Below, piece by piece: positions 34,477 to 44,409 of a stretch of DNA of 64,000 nucleotides (the first letter of the stretch is position 1; each line of letters opens with the position of its first letter). Location of the stretch: the NCBI RefSeq assembly GCF_900163835.1, contig NZ_FUKR01000032.1:146080-210079 (forward strand), in the 5' to 3' direction. The notes under the pieces were generated by a model. That model was not told the origin of the DNA and searched no databases. It worked only from the letters and a program-made list of their open reading frames with translations. Position numbers and translations under genes: made by a program. This stretch comes from Mycetocola reblochoni REB411 (GTDB taxonomy: Bacteria; Actinomycetota; Actinomycetes; Actinomycetales; Microbacteriaceae).

Positions 34477-34599
34477 CACCACGATTGTCCCCCCGAAAAA
34501 CCCTGACGTTCCGCAGCCCCGGGAACACCGCACGGTGACACGCTGCACACCCCGACACACTGCGACGGCGACCCCCCGGTCGCCCACCCAGATCCTAGC

Positions 34600-37500
34600 T
34601 CAGCCCAGGCAGTTCGGGCCGAGCAGAGACTTCAGCTCCCCGAACAAATCGGCACTGACCTTGACCGGATGCGGGATCTCGAACACGCGGGCCGTCTCGC
34701 CCTTCACCAGCTTGAGCCTGACCTCGGTCGGGCCGCTGTGCCGATCGAGGATCTCTGCCAACGCCGACACGGTCGCGTGGGTGGCGCGGGTCTCGGACAC
34801 GTAGAAACTGACCTGCGCGACGTCGCCCTGCTGCTCGATGACCGGGGTGGAGATGCTGTTCGCGTGCAGGTTCATCCCGTCGTCACGTCGGCTCACCCGT
34901 CCGCGCACGACGACGATGTTGTCCGCGACGAGCGCGTGCTGGAACTCCTGGTACGCCTTGCCCATGAACATCACGGTGATCTCGCCGCCGAAGTCCTCGA
35001 CCTGGATCATGCCGTACTGGTTGCCCGAGGTCTTCGCCGTCCGGTGCTGCACGGAGGTGACGAGCCCCGCGATCGTGACCTGCTCGCCGTCCGCCACGGT
35101 CTCCGAGGCGAGCAGCTCCGCCAGGCCCGTCGAGGCCGCCTTCGCCAGCTGCACCTCCAGACCCGCCAGGGGGTGATCGGAGACGTAGAGCCCGAGCATG
35201 TCCCGCTCGAAGGCGAGCTTGTCGCGCTTGCTCCACTCGGGACGGACGGGGATGGCGGACATCGCCTCGTCCTTCTCGCCCTCGTCGAAGAGGCTGTCGA
35301 AGTCGAAGCCGACCTGCCCCTTCGCCTCGTTGCGCTTCTCCGACACGGCCGACTCCACCATGCCCTCGTGCACCTCGACCAGCGCCCGACGCGATGAGCC
35401 CATGTCGTCGAAGGCTCCCGCCTTGATCAGCGATTCGACCGTGCGCTTGTTGGCCGCCTGGAGCGGCACCTTCTTGAGGAAGTCGGAGAAGGAGTCGAAC
35501 CGCCCCTTCTCCGTCCGCGCCTGGACGATGCCGTCGACGACGTTGTAGCCGACGTTGCGGACGGCGCCCATTCCGAAACGGATGTCCTCACCGACGGCGC
35601 GGAAGAAGCCGATGGACTCGTTGACGTCCGGCGGCAGCACCTGGATTCCCATCCGGCGGCACTCGTTCAGGTAGAGCGCCATCTTGTCCTTGGAATCGGC
35701 GACGCTGGTCAGCAGTGCGGCCATGTACTCGGCGGGGAAGTGCGCCTTCAGGTACGCGGTCCAGTAGGAGACCAGGCCATAGGCCGCGGAGTGCGCCTTG
35801 TTGAACGCGTAATCCGAGAACGGGAGCAGGATGTCCCAGAGCATCTTCACGGCCTCGTCGGAGTAGCCGTTGCTCTTCATCCCACCCTCGAAGCCGGCGA
35901 ACTGCTTGTCCAGCTCCGACTTCTTCTTCTTTCCCATGGCACGACGCAGGATGTCGGCCTGGCCGAGCGAGAAGCCGGCGACCTTCTGCGCGATCGCCAT
36001 CACCTGCTCCTGGTAGATGATGAGGCCGTAGCTGGTCGACAGGATGTCCTTGAGCGGCTCGGCCAGCTGCGGATGGATCGGCGTGATGTCCTGCTGGCCG
36101 TTCTTGCGCAGCGCGTAGTTGATGTGCGAGTTCGCCCCCATCGGGCCCGGACGGTACAGCGCGATGACGGCGGAGATGTCCTCGAAGTTGTCCGGTTTCA
36201 TCAGTCGGAGCAGCGACCGCATCGGCCCGCCGTCGAGCTGGAACACGCCGAGCGTGTCACCGCGGGACAGCAGCTCGTACGCCGGGCGGTCGTCGAGCTC
36301 GAGCTCCTCGAGCACGGGGCGGAAGCCGCGGTTGGACTCGATGTTGTTCAGCGCGTCCTCGATGATCGTCAGGTTGCGCAGCCCGAGGAAGTCCATCTTG
36401 ATCAGCCCGAGCGACTCGCAGGCCGGGTAGTCGAACTGGGTGACGATCTGGCCGTCCTGCTCCCGCTTCATGATCGGGATGATGTCGATGAGCGGATCGG
36501 AGGACATGATGACGCCCGCCGCGTGGACGCCCCACTGCCTCTTGAGGTTCTCGATGCCCAGAGCCGTGTCGAAGACGGTCTTCGCCTCGGGGTCCGTCTC
36601 GACGACGGTCCGGATGTCGACCGCCTCCTTGTACCTCGGGTGGGAGGGGTCGAAGATCCCTGTCAGCGGGATGTCCTTGCCCATGACGGGCGGCGGCATC
36701 GCCTTCGTCAGCTTCTCCCCCATGCCGAAGGGGAACCCGAGAACGCGGGAGGAGTCCTTCAGTGCCTGCTTGGCCTTGATCGTGCCGTAGGTGACGATCT
36801 GGGCGACGCGGGCGTCGCCGTACTTGTCGGTGACGTAGCGGATGACCTCGCCGCGCCGCCGGTCATCGAAGTCGACGTCGAAGTCGGGCATGGAGACACG
36901 GTCGGGGTTGAGGAAGCGCTCGAAGATCAGACCGTGCTCGAGCGGGTCGAGGTCGGTGATGCGCATCGCGTACGCCGCCATCGAGCCCGCACCCGAACCA
37001 CGACCGGGTCCGACGCGGATGCCGTTGTCCTTGGACCAGTTGATGAAGTCGGCGACGACGAGGAAGTAGCCGGGGAACCCCATCTGCACGATCACGCCAA
37101 CCTCGTAGTCGGCCTGCCGCCTCACCGCGTCGGGGATGCCGTTGGGGTAGCGGAAGTGCAGCCCCTTCTCGACCTCCTTGACGAACCAGCTCTCCTCGTT
37201 CTCGCCCTCGGGGACGGGGAAGCGGGGCATGAAGTTCGCCTTGGTGTTGAAGCTGACGTTGCAGCGCTCGGCGATCGCGAGGGTGTTGTCGCAGGCGTCG
37301 GGGAAGTCCCTGAACAGGTGCCGCATCTGCTCGGCCGACTTGAGGTAGAACTCGTCCGCGTCGAACTTGAAGCGGTTGGGGTCGTCGAGGGTGCTCCCCG
37401 ACTGGACGCACAGCAGTGCCGCGTGGCTCTTCGCGTCCTCCGCGTGCGTGTAGTGCAGGTCGTTCGTGGCGACGAGCGGGAGCCGCAGGTCCTTCGCCAA

Positions 37501-38127
37501 CGTCAGCAGGTCCGCCCTGACGCGCTTCTCGATGCCGATCCCGTGGTCCATGAGCTCGCAGAAGAAGTTCTCCCGCCCGAAGATGTCCCGGAAGTCGGCG
37601 GCCGCCTGACGCGCCTCCGCGTACTGTCCCAGACGCAGCCGGGTCTGGATCTCGCCACCAGGACACCCCGTCGTAGCGATGAGCCCGTTGGAGTACGTGC
37701 TGAGCAGGTCACGATCCATGCGGGGCTTGAAGTAGTACCCCTCGATCGACGCGAGCGACGACATCCGGAACAGGTTGTGCATGCCCTCGTTCGTCGAGGA
37801 CAGCAGCGTCATGTGCGTGTAGGCGCCGCTGCCGGAGACGTCGTCTCCCCCGCCGTCTCCCCAGCGCACCCGGGTCCTGTCGCCGCGCGCGGTTCCGGGT
37901 GTGAGGTAGGCCTCCGTCCCGATGATCGGTTTGAGGCCCGCGTTCGTCGCCGTGCGCCAGAAGTCGAAGGCGCCGAACATGTTGCCGTGGTCGGTCACGG
38001 CGACGGCGGGCATCCCCTGGGCGACGGCGGCGTCGACGAGCGGCGAGATCCGCGCCGCCCCATCGAGCATCGAGTACTCACTGTGGACGTGCAGATGCAC
38101 GAAAGACTGGGAAGACGTGGCCACCAC
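34600..38127 (-). CDS. dnaE: DnaE, DNA polymerase III alpha subunit
   Basis: 1175 aa, GTG start. The N-terminal PHP domain (FVHLHVHSEYSMLDG, residues about 10-24; AVTDHGNMFGAFDF) is followed by the polymerase palm with catalytic aspartates in MPDFDVDFDDRRR, then HhH, OB-fold (EDFGGEITVMFMGK) and C-terminal domains. DnaE1-type length and domain order indicate the main replicative polymerase. Downstream of rluD by 121 bp, with a possible own promoter. Confidence 0.97.
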   Translation of the reverse strand: MVATSSQSFVHLHVHSEYSMLDGAARISPLVDAAVAQGMPAVAVTDHGNMFGAFDFWRTATNAGLKPIIGTEAYLTPGTARGDRTRVRWGDGGGDDVSGSGAYTHMTLLSSTNEGMHNLFRMSSLASIEGYYFKPRMDRDLLSTYSNGLIATTGCPGGEIQTRLRLGQYAEARQAAADFRDIFGRENFFCELMDHGIGIEKRVRADLLTLAKDLRLPLVATNDLHYTHAEDAKSHAALLCVQSGSTLDDPNRFKFDADEFYLKSAEQMRHLFRDFPDACDNTLAIAERCNVSFNTKANFMPRFPVPEGENEESWFVKEVEKGLHFRYPNGIPDAVRRQADYEVGVIVQMGFPGYFLVVADFINWSKDNGIRVGPGRGSGAGSMAAYAMRITDLDPLEHGLIFERFLNPDRVSMPDFDVDFDDRRRGEVIRYVTDKYGDARVAQIVTYGTIKAKQALKDSSRVLGFPFGMGEKLTKAMPPPVMGKDIPLTGIFDPSHPRYKEAVDIRTVVETDPEAKTVFDTALGIENLKRQWGVHAAGVIMSSDPLIDIIPIMKREQDGQIVTQFDYPACESLGLIKMDFLGLRNLTIIEDALNNIESNRGFRPVLEELELDDRPAYELLSRGDTLGVFQLDGGPMRSLLRLMKPDNFEDISAVIALYRPGPMGANSHINYALRKNGQQDITPIHPQLAEPLKDILSTSYGLIIYQEQVMAIAQKVAGFSLGQADILRRAMGKKKKSELDKQFAGFEGGMKSNGYSDEAVKMLWDILLPFSDYAFNKAHSAAYGLVSYWTAYLKAHFPAEYMAALLTSVADSKDKMALYLNECRRMGIQVLPPDVNESIGFFRAVGEDIRFGMGAVRNVGYNVVDGIVQARTEKGRFDSFSDFLKKVPLQAANKRTVESLIKAGAFDDMGSSRRALVEVHEGMVESAVSEKRNEAKGQVGFDFDSLFDEGEKDEAMSAIPVRPEWSKRDKLAFERDMLGLYVSDHPLAGLEVQLAKAASTGLAELLASETVADGEQVTIAGLVTSVQHRTAKTSGNQYGMIQVEDFGGEITVMFMGKAYQEFQHALVADNIVVVRGRVSRRDDGMNLHANSISTPVIEQQGDVAQVSFYVSETRATHATVSALAEILDRHSGPTEVRLKLVKGETARVFEIPHPVKVSADLFGELKSLLGPNCLG

Positions 38128-38156
38128 ACTCCGAATTCAGCTCGCGGTAAGTGTCA

Positions 38157-38162
38157 ATCCTA
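38157..38162 (-). promoter_or_regulatory. Candidate -10 (TAGGAT) for dnaE
   Basis: TAGGAT on the minus strand lies about 30 nt before the dnaE GTG, leaving a short leader with a GGAG site. No clear -35 is present. Confidence 0.25.
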
Positions 38163-38248
38163 ACCGCTCGCCCCGGTCGTCGGCGAGGCGAGCACACCGG
38201 TCCGCGCGCCGGATGCCGTGCCCCGTCGACGCGATCGGGCCGGAGGGC

Positions 38249-39169
38249 TCAGTCGCGTTCGAGAATCGTCAGGGCGTCCCTGAGATCCACGGGGTAGGGC
38301 GACTCGAAGACGACGTCCTCGCCCGTGCCCGGGTGCACGAAGCCGAGCCGGTGGGCGTGCAGCCATTGCCGGTGTAGCCCGAGACGCTCCGCCAGGCTCG
38401 GGTCGGAACCGTAGAGAGGATCGCCGACGCAGGGATGCCGCTGCGCTGCCATGTGCACCCTGATCTGGTGGGTACGGCCGGTCTCCAGGTGGACCTCGAG
38501 GAGGGTGGCGTACGGGAACGCCTCCAGCGTCTCGTAGTGCGTCACCGAGGGCTTGCCCTGTGCCGTGACCGCGAACTTCCAGTCGTGGCGCGGATGACGC
38601 CCGATCGGCGCGTCGATCGTCCCGCTGAACGGGTCGGGGTGCCCCTGGACGACCGCGTGGTAGATCTTGTCGACCTCGCGGTCGTGAAACGCCCGCTTGA
38701 GCCCGATGAAGGCACGCTCGCTCTTAGCGACGACCATCAGCCCGCTCGTGCCCGCGTCGAGCCGATGCACGATTCCCGCGCGCTCGGACGGCCCCAGCTG
38801 AGCCACCTGATACCCGCCGGCCGCGAGGGCACCGAGGACGGTCGGGCCCGACCAGCCGACGCTGGGGTGGGCAGCCACGCCGGCCGGCTTGTCGACGACG
38901 ACGATGTCGTCGTCGTCGTACACGACGCCGAACCCGGCGACCGACTCCGCGACGACCTCCGGCTCTCGTCGCGGCTCCCACGCGACGTCGAGGGTGTCGC
39001 CGCTGTGAACCCTGTCCGACTTGACGGCCAGCCTGCCGGCAATCGCCGCGCCGTCCGATACCAGGATCTCCGCGGCGAAACTGCGCGACAGACCGGTCAG
39101 GTGGGCGATCGCCTGGTCGGCACGCGCGCCGTCCAGCTCGTCGGGCACGACGAAGGATCTGCTCTCCAT
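38249..39169 (-). CDS. rluD: RluD-family ribosomal large-subunit pseudouridine synthase
   Basis: 306 aa from the ATG that shares its A with the lspA stop (TGATG). An S4-like N-terminal RNA-binding domain (about 15-70) is followed by the catalytic core with the HRLD motif in [19 protein letters not shown] (catalytic Asp) and [12 protein letters not shown]. The family modifies 23S rRNA uridines; which positions cannot be told. lspA-rluD order is conserved in many bacteria. Confidence 0.92.
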   Translation of the reverse strand: MESRSFVVPDELDGARADQAIAHLTGLSRSFAAEILVSDGAAIAGRLAVKSDRVHSGDTLDVAWEPRREPEVVAESVAGFGVVYDDDDIVVVDKPAGVAAHPSVGWSGPTVLGALAAGGYQVAQLGPSERAGIVHRLDAGTSGLMVVAKSERAFIGLKRAFHDREVDKIYHAVVQGHPDPFSGTIDAPIGRHPRHDWKFAVTAQGKPSVTHYETLEAFPYATLLEVHLETGRTHQIRVHMAAQRHPCVGDPLYGSDPSLAERLGLHRQWLHAHRLGFVHPGTGEDVVFESPYPVDLRDALTILERD

Positions 39170-39753
39170 CAGGAGGACACGTCCGTCCCCGTGCCGGGAC
39201 GCTCGTCGTCTCCGGCGGCAGGAGATGCAGTCTGTCGCGACGTCTCGCGACTGCCGTCCAGATTGACGCCGCGCAGCGTGAGCAGCACGAGCAGGATCAT
39301 GCTCGACACGATGCAGATGTCGGCCACGTTGTAGATCGCCGGCATCATCCACGGTGTCGAGATGAAGTCGATGACGTGTCCGAGACCGAACGACGGCTCG
39401 CGGACGAGCCGGTCGGTGAGGTTGCCCAGCACTCCCCCGAGCAAGAGACCGAAAACGACCGCCCACGCCGGCGAGGCGATCCTGCGGGCGAAGACGATGA
39501 TGAACACGACCACGGCCGACGCCAGGATCGAGAAGATCCAGGTGGAGCCCGACGCCATCGAGAACGCTGCTCCGGGATTGCGGACGAAGTGGAGGACGAG
39601 CGCCTCACCGAGAACAGGGATCCTCTCCCCCTCGGTCATCGACGTGACGACGGCCTGCTTGGTCAGCTGGTCGACGAGGTACGCGACGACGGCGACAACG
39701 CCGAGGAGGGCGAGGGCTACACGCCCCGCCCTCCTCTGTGAAGCTTCGGTCAC
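39169..39753 (-). CDS. lspA: LspA, prolipoprotein signal peptidase II
   Basis: 194 aa. Four membrane helices, with the catalytic aspartates in GNLTDRL and YNVADICI and the conserved [11 protein letters not shown]. The C-terminal 30 residues are a Ser/Thr/Gly-rich tail longer than in most relatives. LspA removes signal peptides of lipoproteins such as CtaC and the FKBP protein encoded here. The gene overlaps divIVA by 4 nt at its start. Confidence 0.95.
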   Translation of the reverse strand: MTEASQRRAGRVALALLGVVAVVAYLVDQLTKQAVVTSMTEGERIPVLGEALVLHFVRNPGAAFSMASGSTWIFSILASAVVVFIIVFARRIASPAWAVVFGLLLGGVLGNLTDRLVREPSFGLGHVIDFISTPWMMPAIYNVADICIVSSMILLVLLTLRGVNLDGSRETSRQTASPAAGDDERPGTGTDVSS

Positions 39754-40352
39754 GCCGAGGCGGAGTCGCTGCCCGCGAAGGCGGACGGCGACTGCTTGTC
39801 CTCGTCGAGCTCGCTCAGCTGCGACTCGATGTAGGAGCGCAGCTTCTGACGGTACTCCCGCTCGAACTGACGCAGCTGATCGATCTTCTTCTCGAGAACA
39901 CCACGCTGCTCGTTGAGCTTGGCCATCTGCTCGCGCTGCGTGGCCTCGGCCTCCGCGATCACGCGTGCGGCGGTCGCGTGCCCCTCGGCCACGAGCTGGT
40001 CGCGCTTCTCGGCGCCCTCGCGGACGTGCTCGTCGTGCAGACGGCGGGCCAGCTGCAGCAGGCTGGCGGAGCTCTCGGAGTCGTCCTCGCCCGAGGAAGC
40101 GGCGACCGGAGCCGCGGCCACGGGGGCGGGCGTGGCGGGAACGGCGGAGACCGGCGCGGGGGTCTCGGCGGTGCCCGTCGACTGCTCGGCCTGCGCGAGG
40201 CGCTCGGTCAGCTCCTGGTTCTCCTGGTTGAGTCGACGGAGTTCGACGACCACCTCGTCGAGGAAGTCGTCCACCTCGTCCTGGTCGTATCCCTCACGGA
40301 ACTTGGTCTGCTGGAACTGCCTGTTAACGACATCTTCCGGAGTCAGCGCCAT
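39750..40352 (-). CDS. divIVA: DivIVA/Wag31, polar growth scaffold
   Basis: 200 aa. The membrane-binding N-terminal module (ALTPEDVVNRQF...FREGYDQDEVDDFLDEV, residues 2-35) is followed by a coiled coil, a Pro/Ala-rich flexible linker (about 60-88) and a second long coiled coil (about 95-180). In actinobacteria this protein localises to cell poles and directs apical wall growth. It lies downstream of yggT-sepF and overlaps lspA. Confidence 0.95.
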   Translation of the reverse strand: MALTPEDVVNRQFQQTKFREGYDQDEVDDFLDEVVVELRRLNQENQELTERLAQAEQSTGTAETPAPVSAVPATPAPVAAAPVAASSGEDDSESSASLLQLARRLHDEHVREGAEKRDQLVAEGHATAARVIAEAEATQREQMAKLNEQRGVLEKKIDQLRQFEREYRQKLRSYIESQLSELDEDKQSPSAFAGSDSASA

Positions 40353-40397
40353 GGCTTTGCCACCCTTTACTTCGATTGACTTGTTGCAAACGCGTTC

Positions 40398-40403
40398 ACG
40401 CTA
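40398..40403 (-). promoter_or_regulatory. Candidate -10 (TAGCGT) for divIVA
   Basis: TAGCGT lies about 45 nt upstream of the divIVA ATG in the 115-bp yggT-divIVA gap. Supporting -35 is unclear. Confidence 0.2.
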
Positions 40404-40422
40404 GCAAACGGTACGCATGACC

Positions 40423-40442
40423 GGCTGAACCCGGGTTCAACC
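40423..40442. promoter_or_regulatory. 20-bp palindrome in the yggT-divIVA gap
   Basis: GGCTGAACCCGGGTTCAACC is palindromic apart from one pair. It has no loop, unlike the terminators here, and lies about 20-40 bp upstream of the putative divIVA -10, so an operator is as likely as a terminator of yggT. Confidence 0.4.
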
Positions 40443-40467
40443 AGCCACCTCTTACATTACTACCCGG

Positions 40468-40776
40468 TCACACACCGCTTCTGATCACGTTGGCGATGGT
40501 CATCGCGACGATAACACCGAGCATTGTGATACTCCAACCGAAGTCCAACGCCACCTGGCCGAAGCGCATCGGCGGGAGGAGCTTGCGGAAGAACCTGATC
40601 GGAGGATCGGTCACCGTGAAGACGATCTCGGCTGCCACGACGCCGGCGCCCTTGGGCCGCCAGCCGGGGTTCACCGAACGCATCAGCTCGAGGATGAACC
40701 TCGCCCACATGATGAAGAAGTACAGGAGCAACGCGAAATACAGGACGTTGCCCAGAAGGACCCGCACGAGTGTCAC
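40468..40776 (-). CDS. YggT family membrane protein
   Basis: 102 aa with two membrane helices (about 9-28 and 75-97) and the family motif VTDPPIRFFRKLLPPMRFG. Conserved between sepF and divIVA in Gram-positive bacteria; probably part of the division machinery, exact role unknown. Confidence 0.92.
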   Translation of the reverse strand: MTLVRVLLGNVLYFALLLYFFIMWARFILELMRSVNPGWRPKGAGVVAAEIVFTVTDPPIRFFRKLLPPMRFGQVALDFGWSITMLGVIVAMTIANVIRSGV

Positions 40777-40788
40777 AGCGGCGCGGCG

Positions 40789-41286
40789 CTACTGCGCGAA
40801 GAAGGTGCTGGGGTCCTGCGCGTCGGCCGGAGCGGCCTCGTCGCCGAGCACGGAGATGTGCTCGGGAGACAGCAGGAAGACCTTACCCGTGACGCGCTCG
40901 ATCTTGCCGTTGAGCCCCTGCGACAGTCCGCTGGCGAAGTCGATCAGGCGACGCGCATCGCCCTCGCTCATCTGCGACAGGTTGATGATGACGGGAATGC
41001 CGTCGCGGAAGGTCGCGGCGATGCCCTGCGCGTCCTTGTACTGCTTGGGGTGCACCGTGAGGATCTCGTTGAGACCGGCCGGGGCCGCCTGACGGGTGAC
41101 CGTCGTCTTACGCAGCGGCGTGACGGACGCGCGCGGCGCAGGCGCGGGCACCGCGGCGGGCGCAGCCGCCGGCTGCTCGGCGACGGGCTGCTTCGCCGCG
41201 GGGCGTTCGGCAGCCTCCTGCTGCTCGACCAGCTCCTCCTCGGCAAGTCCCAGGTACACCATCGTCTTCTTCAGCGGGTTGCTCAT
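40789..41286 (-). CDS. sepF: SepF, FtsZ membrane anchor
   Basis: 165 aa. The N-terminal membrane-targeting helix ([18 protein letters not shown]) is followed by a Pro/Ala-rich linker (about 28-55) and the SepF globular domain (about 70-150: [26 protein letters not shown] and [10 protein letters not shown]). SepF tethers FtsZ filaments to the membrane in bacteria lacking ftsA, as in this cluster. Confidence 0.95.
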   Translation of the reverse strand: MSNPLKKTMVYLGLAEEELVEQQEAAERPAAKQPVAEQPAAAPAAVPAPAPRASVTPLRKTTVTRQAAPAGLNEILTVHPKQYKDAQGIAATFRDGIPVIINLSQMSEGDARRLIDFASGLSQGLNGKIERVTGKVFLLSPEHISVLGDEAAPADAQDPSTFFAQ

Positions 41287-41321
41287 CGCGTCCTCCGTGT
41301 TTGCAGGTCTTCGTTTCGAGG

Positions 41322-42002
41322 CTATCGGCGCTCGGGCCGGTTGCCGGTAATGGCGCTCCCGATCCGCAGGTGTGTCGCGCCCTCCGCGATGGCGTCTTCG
41401 AAGTCAGCCGACATGCCGGCCGAGATCGAGGCCGCACCGGGATGACTCCGCACGAGCGCGTCGGAGAGTGCTTTGAGCCGGGCGAAGGCTCGACGCGGCT
41501 CCTCGTCGAGCGGCGCGACGCCCATGACGCCGACGAGGTCGAGCCCGGGGGTGCCCGCGACGCGATCGGCGAACGCCGACAGCTCGCCGGACGACAGTCC
41601 GCCCCGACCGGGGTCGCTCGTCAGGTTCACCTGGATGAACACGCTCGTCGACGGCCCGTCATCATGCGCGAGCGCGGTTCGCAGGCTCTCGCGGTCGAGG
41701 GAGTGGATCCACCGGCTGAACCTCTGGACGCGCCGCGCTTTCTTGGACTGCAGCTGGCCGATGAAGTGCCAGCGCAGATCCAGATCCTCGAGCTCCTGCG
41801 ACTTCGCGGTCGCCTCCTGCTCCCTGTTCTCGCCGACGTCGAGGAGCCCGGCCTCGGCGAGTTCACGGACCAGTGATGCGGGATGGAACTTGGTGACCGC
41901 GATGGTCGTCAGCTCGGATGGGTCGCGACCGGCGAGACGCGCAGCGGCGGAGACGCGCTGGCGGACATCCGCCAGGCGCTCCGCCACCGTGCCGGAGGTC
42001 AC
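41322..42002 (-). CDS. YggS/PLPBP-family pyridoxal-phosphate homeostasis protein
   Basis: 226 aa. The PLP lysine lies in AVTKFHPA, with the family features [20 protein letters not shown] and a phosphate-binding [12 protein letters not shown] loop. These proteins bind PLP and influence vitamin B6 balance. Its ATG overlaps the ftsZ stop by 4 nt. The laccase-domain gene (pgeF/ylmD) often found between ftsZ and yggS is absent. Confidence 0.93.
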   Translation of the reverse strand: MTSGTVAERLADVRQRVSAAARLAGRDPSELTTIAVTKFHPASLVRELAEAGLLDVGENREQEATAKSQELEDLDLRWHFIGQLQSKKARRVQRFSRWIHSLDRESLRTALAHDDGPSTSVFIQVNLTSDPGRGGLSSGELSAFADRVAGTPGLDLVGVMGVAPLDEEPRRAFARLKALSDALVRSHPGAASISAGMSADFEDAIAEGATHLRIGSAITGNRPERR

Positions 42003-43150
42003 TTCAGGAAGTCGGGGATGTCGAGATCGTCGTCGTCCGCGAAGCCGGGGTCGGCCGCAGCCTGCGGGGTCGACGAGCGCTCCTCGCGAACGCTCCAGGT
42101 CTTCGCCGGGGCGGCCTGCTCAGACGACTCCCCCGCCTCGTCGGCGGGGGTCTCGATGGCACCGGACACGGTCTCCTCGACCACGACGTGACGGCTCTGC
42201 GGCTCGCCGCCGTCGAAGCCCGCAGCGATGACCGTGACGCGGACCTCGTCGCCGAGGGTGTCGTCGATGACGGCACCGAAGATGATGTTCGCCTCGGGGT
42301 GCACCGCCTCCTGGACCAGACGCGCCGCGTCGTTGATCTCGAAGATTCCGAGGTTCGATCCGCCCTGGATCGCCAGAAGCACACCGTGTGCGCCCTCGAT
42401 GCTGTCCTCGAGCAGGGGCGAGGCGACGGCGAGTTCCGCGGCCTTGATCGCACGGTCGGCGCCACGCGACGAGCCGATTCCCATCAGGGCCGAGCCTGCG
42501 CCCTGCATGACCGACTTCACGTCGGCGAAGTCCAGGTTGATCAGGCCGGGAGTGGTGATGAGGTCGGTGATTCCCTGAACACCGGCGAGTAGCACCTGGT
42601 CGGCGGTGGAGAAGGCCTCGAGCATGCTGATGCCGCGGTCGCTGATCTCGAGGAGCCGGTCGTTCGGCACCACGATGAGGGTGTCGACCTCTTCCTTCAG
42701 CGTGGCGACGCCCTGCTCGGCCTGTGCCTGACGGCGACGGCCCTCGAAACCGAACGGCTTGGTGACGACACCGATGGTCAGCGCGCCGATCGACTTGGCG
42801 ATGCGTGCGACGACCGGCGCACCACCGGTGCCGGTCCCGCCGCCCTCACCCGCGGTGACGAAGACCATGTCGGCACCGGCGAGGGCCTCCTCGATCTCCT
42901 CCGCGTGGTCCTCTGCCGCACGGCGCCCGACCTCGGGGTCCGCACCGGCGCCGAGCCCTCGTGTGAGCTCCTTGCCGACGTCGAGCTTGACGTCGGCGTC
43001 GCTCATGAGCAGCGCCTGCGCATCGGTGTTGATGGCGATGAACTCCACACCCCGGAGGCCGAGCTCGATCATTCGGTTGACCGCGTTGACACCACCGCCG
43101 CCGATGCCGACGACTTTGATGACCGCAAGGTAGTTCTGATTGTTTGTCAC
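41999..43150 (-). CDS. ftsZ: FtsZ, tubulin-like division protein
   Basis: 383 aa, GTG start with a GGAGG site 8 nt upstream. The GTP-binding tubulin signature GGGTGTG (103-109), the T7 loop [11 protein letters not shown] and a C-terminal conserved peptide [10 protein letters not shown] for SepF/other partners are present. A variable acidic linker of about 55 residues precedes the tail. No ftsA lies upstream, as is normal for actinobacteria. Confidence 0.98.
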   Translation of the reverse strand: MTNNQNYLAVIKVVGIGGGGVNAVNRMIELGLRGVEFIAINTDAQALLMSDADVKLDVGKELTRGLGAGADPEVGRRAAEDHAEEIEEALAGADMVFVTAGEGGGTGTGGAPVVARIAKSIGALTIGVVTKPFGFEGRRRQAQAEQGVATLKEEVDTLIVVPNDRLLEISDRGISMLEAFSTADQVLLAGVQGITDLITTPGLINLDFADVKSVMQGAGSALMGIGSSRGADRAIKAAELAVASPLLEDSIEGAHGVLLAIQGGSNLGIFEINDAARLVQEAVHPEANIIFGAVIDDTLGDEVRVTVIAAGFDGGEPQSRHVVVEETVSGAIETPADEAGESSEQAAPAKTWSVREERSSTPQAAADPGFADDDDLDIPDFLK

Positions 43151-43215
43151 GTCGGGCCTCCGTAGATAACCTTCAACCTTTACCTAAGGCTTAAAGTTAT
43201 GCTGAGTATGCATTT
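43151..43215 (-). promoter_or_regulatory. AT-rich leader/promoter region of ftsZ
   Basis: The DNA before the ftsZ ribosome-binding site is much richer in A/T than its surroundings and carries two copies of AACCTT (plus strand, 43168 and 43175), TTATCT, CATACT and CATAAC hexamers. A dedicated ftsZ promoter is likely; exact -10/-35 not assigned. Confidence 0.4.
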
Positions 43216-43296
43216 CCATAACCGACGGTAGGGCCAGCGTGACCACCGCGGCAGGCGCGAGTAGGCGTGTCGCGAATATTGCGGCGCAACTCGCCC

Positions 43297-44406
43297 CTAC
43301 GAGGTCAGCGGCACGTCCGGAGACGAGACGTCGTAGCCCTTCGCATCCGGGAAGTTCGCCTGCAGCGCCTCGAGCACGCGCCCCTTCAGCGCCGACTCCT
43401 CCGCGCTCCCCCACGCCACGGTCTGCCCGCCGTCCAGACTCAGCGTCACGCTGTCCGTCGTCGCCGCCTGGACACGATCGACACGGGACGCCACATCCTC
43501 GGGCAGGGAACGAAGCACCTCGGACGCCGCGACGAAGCCACGCCCCTGCGTCCCCCCGTCGACCACGATGAGCGGGACGCCCTCCGGCCTGTCCCCTGTC
43601 ACCTCGACGACGACGCCGGCCCCATCGACGACCGAGAAACGCGAGTCCGATTCGAGCGCGCCGATCGGCGTGCGCTCGACGATCCGGACCACGAGCTCGC
43701 TCGGAGGGCGGGCCTCCAACTGGTAGGTCTCGATCAGGGGGAAGGAGATGAGCGCGGCCTTCACCTCGGCCTCGTCCACGAACGGGAAGGGGCGACCGAG
43801 CTGGTCCGACAGCGCTGCCTCGACTCGCGAGACGTCGACACGGTCCGCGCCGATGACACTGACCTCGCGCACCGAGAAGATCGGCGTGTAGCTGAGCGCC
43901 AGCGCCAGCGCGCCGACCCCCGCGACGGCAGCGGCACCCACCAGCCACCAGCGGCGCGGGCCCCTCGACCGCGAGGTGAACCGTCGCGCCTCCCGGCGGA
44001 CCGGGCGCGGCGCACGAGACGCACGGCGCCTCCGGGGAAGGCGGGGCGCGTCCGTGGGCCCGCTGAACCGCTCATCCGCGGTGTGCCCCCGACCCGCGTC
44101 GACGACGATCGGATCGGTGGTCGGTTCACTCCGCCCGATACGCGTTCCGGACGGCGACTCTCCCCGCGGCAAGCGGGCAGACGCGTCGCTCGTCGAGCCG
44201 GACGCCCCCGGCGACCGGTCGGCATCGGGCGACGTCGGAACGGTCGGGATCGCCGACGCCGCACGTCGTGACCTGGCCCTGGCCGAGAGCAGGTCGACCG
44301 GCGCCTGCTCAGGCGCCTGATCCGGCGCCGACCCGGAGGGTGCACTCTGCTCCTCGTCACCGGGCTCGTCGCCGGGGCGGGGTCCGAAACCGGGGGGACG
44401 CTTCAC
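43297..44406 (-). CDS. ftsQ: FtsQ, divisome protein
   Basis: 369 aa. The first 150 residues are a disordered Pro/Ser/Arg-rich cytoplasmic region ending in a very basic stretch, unusually long for FtsQ. One membrane helix (about 153-172) leads to the POTRA domain (YTPIFSVREVSVIGADRVD) and a beta domain. FtsQ connects early and late division proteins via FtsL/FtsB. It follows murC by 3 bp. ftsA and ddl are absent from the interval. Confidence 0.9.
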   Translation of the reverse strand: MKRPPGFGPRPGDEPGDEEQSAPSGSAPDQAPEQAPVDLLSARARSRRAASAIPTVPTSPDADRSPGASGSTSDASARLPRGESPSGTRIGRSEPTTDPIVVDAGRGHTADERFSGPTDAPRLPRRRRASRAPRPVRREARRFTSRSRGPRRWWLVGAAAVAGVGALALALSYTPIFSVREVSVIGADRVDVSRVEAALSDQLGRPFPFVDEAEVKAALISFPLIETYQLEARPPSELVVRIVERTPIGALESDSRFSVVDGAGVVVEVTGDRPEGVPLIVVDGGTQGRGFVAASEVLRSLPEDVASRVDRVQAATTDSVTLSLDGGQTVAWGSAEESALKGRVLEALQANFPDAKGYDVSSPDVPLTS

Positions 44407-44409
44407 CGA

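Noticed and set aside
35740..38163. 807-codon open frame on the plus strand
   Set aside because: It is antisense to dnaE, whose motifs are complete. The frame is open only because of GC-rich codon bias, and its sequence is Arg/Val/Asp-biased without family motifs.
43175..43193. TTAGGTAAAGG upstream of ftsZ as a DtxR box
   Set aside because: Only the left half fits; the right half does not form the inverted repeat.
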